A stretch of DNA of 64,000 nt. Origin: Terebella lapidaria (Eukaryota; Annelida; Polychaeta; Terebellida; Terebellidae). The position numbers and the translations under genes are program-made. The stretch is from positions 96,257,515 to 96,321,514 of the forward strand of contig OX424555.1 in NCBI GenBank assembly GCA_949152475.1, given 5' to 3'. Below the pieces are notes generated by a model, which saw nothing but the letters and a program-made list of their open reading frames with translations, searched no databases and was not told where the DNA came from. Positions 56,812 to 64,000 of the stretch are shown here, piece after piece; the first letter of the stretch is position 1; each line of letters opens with the position of its first letter.

Positions 56812-59800
56812 TACAAACCTTCTTTTGGGCACCAGGCTGTATTGTGTAAGGTTGTCACTGGACAATGTCCTCTGTACACTCTACTGAGCTTGTGACAGTG
56901 ATTTCTGATGTCTCAATACTACAAACCTCCTTTTGGGCACCAGGCTGTATTGTGTAAGGTTGTCACTGGACAATGTCCTCTGTACACTCTACTGAGCTTG
57001 TGGCAGTGATTTCTGATATCTCAATTCTACAAACCTCCTTTTGGGCACCAGGCTGTATTGTGTAAGGTTGTCACTGGACAATGTCCTCTGTACACTCTAC
57101 TGAGCTTGTGGCAGTGATTTCTGATGTCTCAATTCTACAAACCTTCTTTTGGGCACCAGGCTGTATTGTGTAAGGTTGTCACTGGACAATGTCTTCTGTA
57201 CACTCTACTGAGCTTGTGGTAGTGATTTATGATGTCTCAATTCTACAAACCTCCTTTTGGGCACCAGACTGTATTGTGTAAGGTTGTCACTGTACAATGT
57301 CCTCTGTACACTCTACTGAGCTTGTGACAGTGATTTCTGATATCCCAATTTTACAAACCTCCTTTTGGGCACCAGGCTGTATTGTGTAAGGTTGTCACTG
57401 GACAATGTTCTCTGTACACTCTACTGAGCTTGTGACAGTGATTTCTGATGTCTCATTTCTACAAACCTCCTTTTGGGCACCAGGCCGCATTATGTAAGGT
57501 TGTCACTGGACAATGTCCTCTGTACACTCTACTGAGCTTGTGACAGTGACTCCTGGTGTCTCGATTCTACAAACCTCCTTTTGGGCACCAGGCTGTATTG
57601 TGTGAGGTTGTCACTGGACAATGTCCTCTGTACACTCTACTGAGCTTGTGATTTCTGATGTCTCAATTCTACAAACCTCCTTTTGGGCACCAGGCTGTAT
57701 TGTGTAAGGTTGTCACTGTACAATGTCCTCTGTACACTCTACTGAGCTTGTGGCTGTGATTTCTGATGTCTCAATTCTACAAACCTCCTTTTGGGCACCA
57801 GGCTGTATTGTGTAAGGTTGTCACTGGACAATGTCCTCTGTACACTCTACTGAGCTTGTGGCAGTGATTTCTGATGTCTCAATTCTACAAACCTCTTTTT
57901 GGGCACCAGGCTGTATTGTGTAAGGTTGTCACTGGACAATGTCCTCTGTACACTCTACTGAGATTGTGACAGTGATTTCTGATGTCTCAATTCTACAAAC
58001 CACCTTTTGGGCACCAGGCTGTATTGTGTAAGGTTGTCACTGGACAATGTCCTCTGTACACTCTACTGAGCTTGTGATTTCTGATGTCTCAATTATACAA
58101 ACCTCCTTTTGGGCACCAGGCTGTATTGTGTAAGGTTGTCACTGGACAATGTCCTCTGTACACTCTACTGAGCTTGTGGCAGTGATTTCTGATGTCTCAA
58201 TTCTACAAACCTCCTTTTGGGCACCAGGCTGTATTGTGTAAGGTTGTCACTGGACAATGTCCTCTGTACACTCTACTGAGCTTGTGACAGTGATTTCTGA
58301 TGTCTCAATTCTACAAACCTCCTTTTGGGCACCAGGCTGTATTGTGTAAGGTTGTCACTAGACAATGTCCTCTGTACACTCTACTGAGCTTGTGACAGTG
58401 ATTTCTGATGTCTCAATTCTACAAACCTCTTTTTGGGCACCAGGCTGTATTGTGTGAGGTTGTCACTGGACAATGTCCTCTGCACTCTACTGAGCTTGTG
58501 GCAGTGATTTCTGATGTCTCAATTCTACAAAACCCCTTTTGGGCACCAGGCTGTATTGTGTAAGGTTGTCACTGGACAATGTCCTCTGCACTCTACTGAG
58601 CTTGTGGCAGTGATTTCTGATGTCTCAATTCTACAAACCACCTTTTGGGCACCAGGCTGTATTGTGTAAGGTTGTCACTGGACAATGTTCTCTGTACACT
58701 CTACTGAGCTTGTGACAGTGATTTCTGATATCTCAATTCTACAAACCTCCTTTTGGGCACCAGGCTGTATTGTGTAAGGTTGTCACTGGACAATGTCCTC
58801 TGTACACTCTACTGAGCTTGTGGCAGTGATTTCTGACGTATCAGTTCTACAAACCTCCTTTTGGGCACCAGGCTGTATTGTGTAAGGTTGTCACTGGACA
58901 ATGTCCTCTGTACACTCTACTGAGCTTGTGACAGTGATTTCTGATGTCTCAATTCTACAAACCTCCTTTTGGGCACCATGCTGTATTGTGTAAGGTTGTC
59001 ACTGGACTATGTCCTCTGTACACTCTACTGAGCTTGTGGCAGTGATTTCTGATGTCTCAATTCTACCAACTTTTTTTCGTGCACCAGGCTGTATTGTGTA
59101 AGGTTGTCACTGGACAATGTCCTCTGTACACTCTACTTAGCTTGTGACAGTGATTTCTGATGTCTGAATTCTTCAAACCTCCTTTTGGGCACCAGGCTGT
59201 ATTGTGTAAGGTTGCCACTGGACAATGTCCTCTGTACACTCTACTGAGCTTGTGACAGTGATTTCAGATGTCTCAATTCTACAAACCTCCTTTTGGGCAC
59301 CAGGCTGTATTGTGTAAGGTTGTCACTGGACAATGTCTTCTGTACACTCTACTGAGCTTGTGACAGTGATTTCAGATGTCTCAATTCTACAAACCTCCTT
59401 TTGGGCACCAGGCTGTATTGTGTAAGGTTGCCACTGGACAATGTCTTCTGTACACTCTACTGAGCTTGTGACAGTGATTTCTGATGTCTCAATTCTACAA
59501 ACCTCGTGTAAGGTTGTCACTGAACAATGTCCTCTGTACACTCTACTGAGCTTGTGACAGTGATTTCTGATGTCTCAATTCTACAAACCTCCTTTTGGGC
59601 ACCAGGCTGTATTGTGTAAGGTTGCCACTGGACAATGTCTTCTGTACACTCTACTGAGCTTGTGACAGTGATTTCTGATGTCTCAATTCTACAAACCTCC
59701 TTTTGGGTACCAGACTGTATTGTGTAAGGTTGTCACTGAACAATGTCCTCTGTACACTCTACTGAGCTTGTGACAGTGATTTCTGATGTCTCAATTCTAC

Positions 59801-59850
59801 AAACCTCCTTTTGGGCACCAGGCCATATTGTGTAAGGTTGTCACTGGACA
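56812..59850. repeat. 108-bp satellite array at the start of unit C, about 28 copies
   Basis: Same monomer as 1-648. Most copies are full length; a few have short internal deletions (for example near 57650, 58080 and 59510). The peptides translated from it are only reflections of the repeat. Confidence 0.96.
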
Positions 59851-60790
59851 GAGACAGAAAATACATGTCATGAAAAAGGGTCATTTTGTATTTTGTCTGA
59901 TTGAGAGTTTTGAAGATGAGATCGGATGTCTTTTGGAAAAAAATCATTATCAACATTATCAATAATTTCAATTAATTATTCAGTTGTGGTATCTCACCCT
60001 CAAAATACAAGGTATTTGGCTCATAGTTGTTAGCAACTTTGACCTTGTAGTTTTATACTCTGACATGACCTACGTGTAACAGAAGTCTGCAGAAAATTAT
60101 CGTGTGCCCCATTTGGTCCATTAGCAAATGTCCATTTTAGATGGCCAGGTGCATTCTCGGTAATGCTGCGACTAGTGTATCACTTCTGACAACATAACAA
60201 CCACGAGATAAAGCATTTTATGGAGACCAGAGTCCAGACGAGGGGTGAGACAAGATAACTTTTATGTTTTCAGTGGACGAGTAGTTACAGAGAAGTACTC
60301 GCTATGTGCGATGGAGTTGCTGTCTGGGAAATCTTCAGTGAAATTCAATTTCAAAAGAGGTTGTTATCACATAACAGATCAGTAAAAATAGCCCACTGAA
60401 TTTCGATGGAATATAAAAATCAATCTCAGTTTGTATTAGGTTCACATCTGTTATATATCTGTAGATTTGGTGGACAGCACAATTTCTTGGAGAGTAAAAT
60501 TCTGGCTTGTTCATTGCGCAAAGATCAGTAGAAACATGAGGCTGATCTTATCACTTGATGGGTTTCCTTTGGTTCACCACAGTGGAGATGATATCAAATA
60601 TCTAAAATTGAAAAGGAAATAATAATATGAATTCAGCTTTCTGAAAGAATTAGCTACAACTTCTCCATTTCTATCTATCCCCTGAGCCTTGTCCCCTAGC
60701 TGCCCTGTCTAACACAAACTTTCCTATCAGTCCAGCAGTGAGTTATTACAGACTCTGACACCGTGACCGATCAAACTTGACGTCTACCAC

Positions 60791-60816
60791 AAAAGATAAA
60801 GTGCCCCCTGGTGAGG
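60791..60816 (+). other. Donor-like block on the plus strand (unit C)
   Basis: AAAAGATAAAGTGCCCCCTG then GTGAGG is the same block as at 62543-62590 but on the opposite strand. It lies in the segment of unit C that unit A lacks. Confidence 0.3.
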
Positions 60817-62542
60817 AGTCTGGGCACCAGAGTGCGAGACGTGTGACACTCTCACATCTCACTGATGTCACTGATCTCATGACTCTCACAGAAGTTCTCA
60901 GACAGAGTTTGTTCTCGAGGGACTTCTCTCAAACCCCAGGTCAGATATCTACAGGATACTCTCAAAGACAATCAACTCTCTGTGGCCGGCCGTGAGCCAA
61001 GTCAATAAAACTGTCAATAAACAGATCTTCTTTCTTTGAAAGATCAGAGATGAACTTACTGAAATATTTCCCAGTCAGTAGCATACAGGATCGATATTTA
61101 CACGTTATCAGCAACATTGTATATAAAGAGCAGTTTTCCCAATATTTTGTTTGAACCATATTAAATCCTTAGCAGTACCAATTTGAACTACATTCAATAT
61201 ATATCCTATGCCAAGTTGCAAGGAACATTTATCCTTGAACCAACAAGACAAGGATTCCTCAAACAGATGAAATTACAAGAGCAATATAATTGTTGTGATT
61301 GTGAATTTGTGGGTTGTTCCTTGTGCTTAGAATTCCTTCTGGTCATATTGCCATCAATACTAAATTCTCATTGTGCAGTAAGCAATTAACCCAGAACATC
61401 CCACTACATCAGATTACAAACTTTATGCTGATTACTCGGGCTGATTTTGGTCCTGAAGCCTCGATGTCGCTTTTACTGTGATTGTTGGACCCTTGTGTGT
61501 TATAGCATCTTGGTCATAGCACTTCTGCAATCTGAGATTCCCTCTGTATGTATGTCTGAAAGCTTCCCCTCCCCCAAGTCATGAAACCACATTAGGAAAG
61601 CGATAAAGAGCAATAAACCTCGAGGAATAGCTTCCGTAGGGTGGAGAGTCTCTTCCCGTGCTCTCTCCTATTATAGAGTCTGTCTGGGACGTCCTGTTGT
61701 TGACACCGGCTCAGAGAGAGAGACTTGTGGAAGATCTTTGGAAATATGACAACAAGCTTGAGAGGGATGAAATTTGTTGAAAACGTGAAAGATATATTTA
61801 AAAAGCAAATGATTAATTTGTTGAATGGTAAAATTATTTCACTGTGAAAAAAATCTTTATACTTCCTATTGTCTCAGCTGATATTTCTTCCTGCCGTATG
61901 TGCAACAGTCTATATGTACAGACCGAAAGACATCCGATCACAAGACTCGAGGTGTATGGTAACGTTTAGTATTCAGACAACATTCAGGAATCCTCAGATC
62001 ACACAGACATCATTGATGGCTCACACACTGGCTCTAGATTGGGCCTTTCATCTGCTCAATGCTGCTAATTAACTGCTGGAGTTTGGTCAACAACTGGGGG
62101 AGAATCCGCATAAAATAGCAGACCGAGGTGTGACAAAACTAGGCTGCTAAAATTGAAGAAATGAATCCTGTGAGAGTCTCGGCTCAGTTATTATGTCTCT
62201 CTGTTGACTTGGCTGTTTGTTTCTGTGCACATAGAAGTTAATTGTCCACAACACTCTCCTGGGACAAACTCAGGTTTTCTGGTGATTGCTGGGAAATAGA
62301 CGTCGGGATTGGGCAAAACATTTCATATAAAGTTAATATCTTCTGGACCAAATTCCCTGATGGTCTCAAGAGTACAATATCATGTTGTACTCTTTGGTAT
62401 GAACAAGAACCTTTCCAGACACTTAAGACTGACTGTGACAAGTGATAAATCCCTTCCATTGTGTGAGACACCAACTGCTGTAATATTGATTCTGAGTATT
62501 TGGGGATTTCTGGTCGCTGGTTAGCACTGACTTCTCCAAGTC

Positions 62543-62590
62543 CTCACCAGAGGGCACTTTATCTTCTGTGACACGTGTCGAGTTTGATGG
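62543..62590 (-). other. Conserved block with splice-donor-like junction (unit C)
   Basis: The minus strand reads AAGATAAAGTGCCCTCTG then GTGAGG, at the position corresponding to those in units A and B. Confidence 0.35.
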
Positions 62591-62948
62591 ATTCCAGAAT
62601 GTACCTGAACAATAATTGAGCATCAAAGTTCTATTCTATCCTCACAGATTTTTGCTGGAAACTTTCTAATCACCTTTATCACTCAACTATTCATTGATAT
62701 GAGTCAATATTGAAACAAATTTCAGAAAGGGATTTTCGTTCGTTCATTCATAGACACGTTCATTGCTATGGAGAAATGATGTTGAAAATTGCTGCACTGA
62801 TTATCTGGAACGGTTATTCGCCATTAGCAATGTTAGCAATATTGCTGTTCTAAATACAGGGAAGTCAGTTGATGTTTTACTCTGTCACTGACAACATTTG
62901 GTGTGGAATCCACACTTTGCTATTGTATGGGCCTGTGTATTCAAAATA

Positions 62949-63906
62949 CCGTATTCGCGCACATACAGTCGCATGTGCGTTTATCTGAAATTTGCTTGTT
63001 TTAGGCCATTTATAATTTGAAAAATATTTTGTACATACGCACATGTGCGATCGTTTTCGATAAGGGGTTGACTGCAAATCCCTTTGATCAGGCTCAGATA
63101 GTAATCATAGTTTGACAGTTATAGGCCTACGAGGCCGACACGACTGTGAAAACCGCCCGACTCGTCAATTGCAATTACATTGTTTGGTGCACGAATGAAT
63201 TCAGACATCGGTACCTGTGTTGGTGTATGTGCATGATGTACAATCTATTGTTGTGTGAAGCTGTTGGGACTTCGGGAAACAAATAAAATTTGTTGTTTGG
63301 GTCGTTGCTATTTCAAAACAAATCCACATGTCACTTGGAAGAAGAAAGTGAAACAAGCAGCCTGATTGGTGGGGTTTTTTATGATGTCATATCTGGCCTT
63401 TCACCATTGGCTGATTCGTTTTGAAAGGTAACTTTTGATTGGTTGGAATGTGAATCAGCTCATGAATATTAATGAGTGCATGCTAGAAAAATGGCAACTT
63501 CCTGCTGGGCGGCAAACATCACAAACACAAACGAAACAAGGGCTTTTCAAGATATTTATTTCACACTCATGAACAGAAATGACACATCTCGATCATAAGA
63601 TGTCAAACGAAATCACAAGTGTCAATTACACTGACCGTAATTAGGCAATCAACATCACAACTTTTTTGACAGTTTGCAATCCATTGACCGCAGACACAGC
63701 CGCGATTGACACGAACTGACGAAGTCACGATTGCATGAAATCAGTCAAGCACGTCATAGAACCGATGATCTTACGATAAAAAAACTTTTACTGTCATTCT
63801 TGATTTTGATTTTTTCTTCAATCACAAGCACATGTGCGTATATTCGAAATATACGCACACCTTCGACTATACGCACATGCGACTGACTGTATGCGCGCGA
63901 ATACGG
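62949..63906. mobile_element. 958-bp MITE with CCGTATTCGCGC ends and a promoter-like core
   Basis: Inverted ends CCGTATTCGCGCACATACAG and its near inverse, flanked by TA. Unit B at about 22515 has the uninterrupted site, so the insertion is specific to unit C. The terminal CCGTATT is shared with the MITEs at 6075 and 6532. The non-repeat core holds three CCAAT boxes (ATTGG at about 63366, 63406 and 63439), ATGATGTCAT at 63381 and CAGCTCATGAATATTAATGA, followed by AAAATGGC. No transposase. Confidence 0.8.
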
Positions 63907-64000
63907 TAAGCATGATGGATGAATAGAGTGACATTTTATGGTGCTTCATAAAACTGATCTATGGGGTTCACACCATGAAATAGAATAAAGTATTCAGAAC

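Larger units (their letters stand above)
56800..64000. repeat. Segmental duplication unit C (continues past the window)
   Basis: After the satellite, 59851-62948 and 63907-64000 match unit A (from 649) and unit B. A segment at about 60740-61060 has no counterpart in A. The order predicts another TRIM-NHL gene on the minus strand a few kilobases beyond the right edge. No gene is recognised in the part present here. Confidence 0.88.

Noticed and set aside
56812-59850. Regular repeats that might be read as a CRISPR array
   Set aside because: The 108-bp units are directly adjacent with no unique spacers, and the context is an animal genome. It is a satellite.

Overview
The window is animal nuclear DNA from an invertebrate. 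It has single-exon TRIM-type genes of a kind that is expanded in lophotrochozoans and cephalochordates, several families of short inverted-repeat transposons, a metazoan-type Ty3/gypsy element, and hairpin-ended repeats with internal minisatellites like those reported from bivalves and insects. I see no operon, CRISPR, rRNA or bacterial signal. The exact phylum cannot be fixed from this sequence alone; a mollusc or amphioxus would fit.

Layout. The host framework is one locus present three times in the same orientation: unit A (1 to about 11130), unit B (18948 to about 29340) and unit C (about 56800 to the right edge). A and C begin in the same 108-bp satellite; B lacks that end and starts next to a transposon cluster. 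A and B each carry one minus-strand TRIM-NHL gene coding for 565 residues (8876-10573 and 26978-28675). A also carries a 3'-terminal fragment of a third gene version (8180-8410). The window ends before the matching gene position of unit C.

Between and inside the units nearly everything is mobile. Eight copies of a hairpin-ended element with a GTC microsatellite and 134-bp internal repeats (called GTC-HINE here, resembling non-autonomous Helentrons) make up about 19 kb. Their monomers are dense in TGACCT/AGGTCA nuclear-receptor half-sites. At 29978-49720 there is a nest about five layers deep: a CCCCGAAC-hairpin element holds a LINE 3' end, which holds a GTC-HINE copy and a very young Ty3/gypsy element, which in turn holds a 2.5-kb hairpin-ended insert with its own MITEs. 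The Ty3/gypsy element (34052-49347) has nearly identical 1.7-kb LTRs, gag, pol, and an unusual third ORF with two C2H2 zinc fingers.

The three units give natural 'empty sites' that confirm many insertions: MITEs with TA target duplications, one with an 8-bp duplication, and one GTC-HINE. The most interesting biology is in the two TRIM-NHL paralogs, whose differences cluster at the same loops of the propeller blades, and in the nuclear-receptor-site arrays spread by the GTC-HINE elements.
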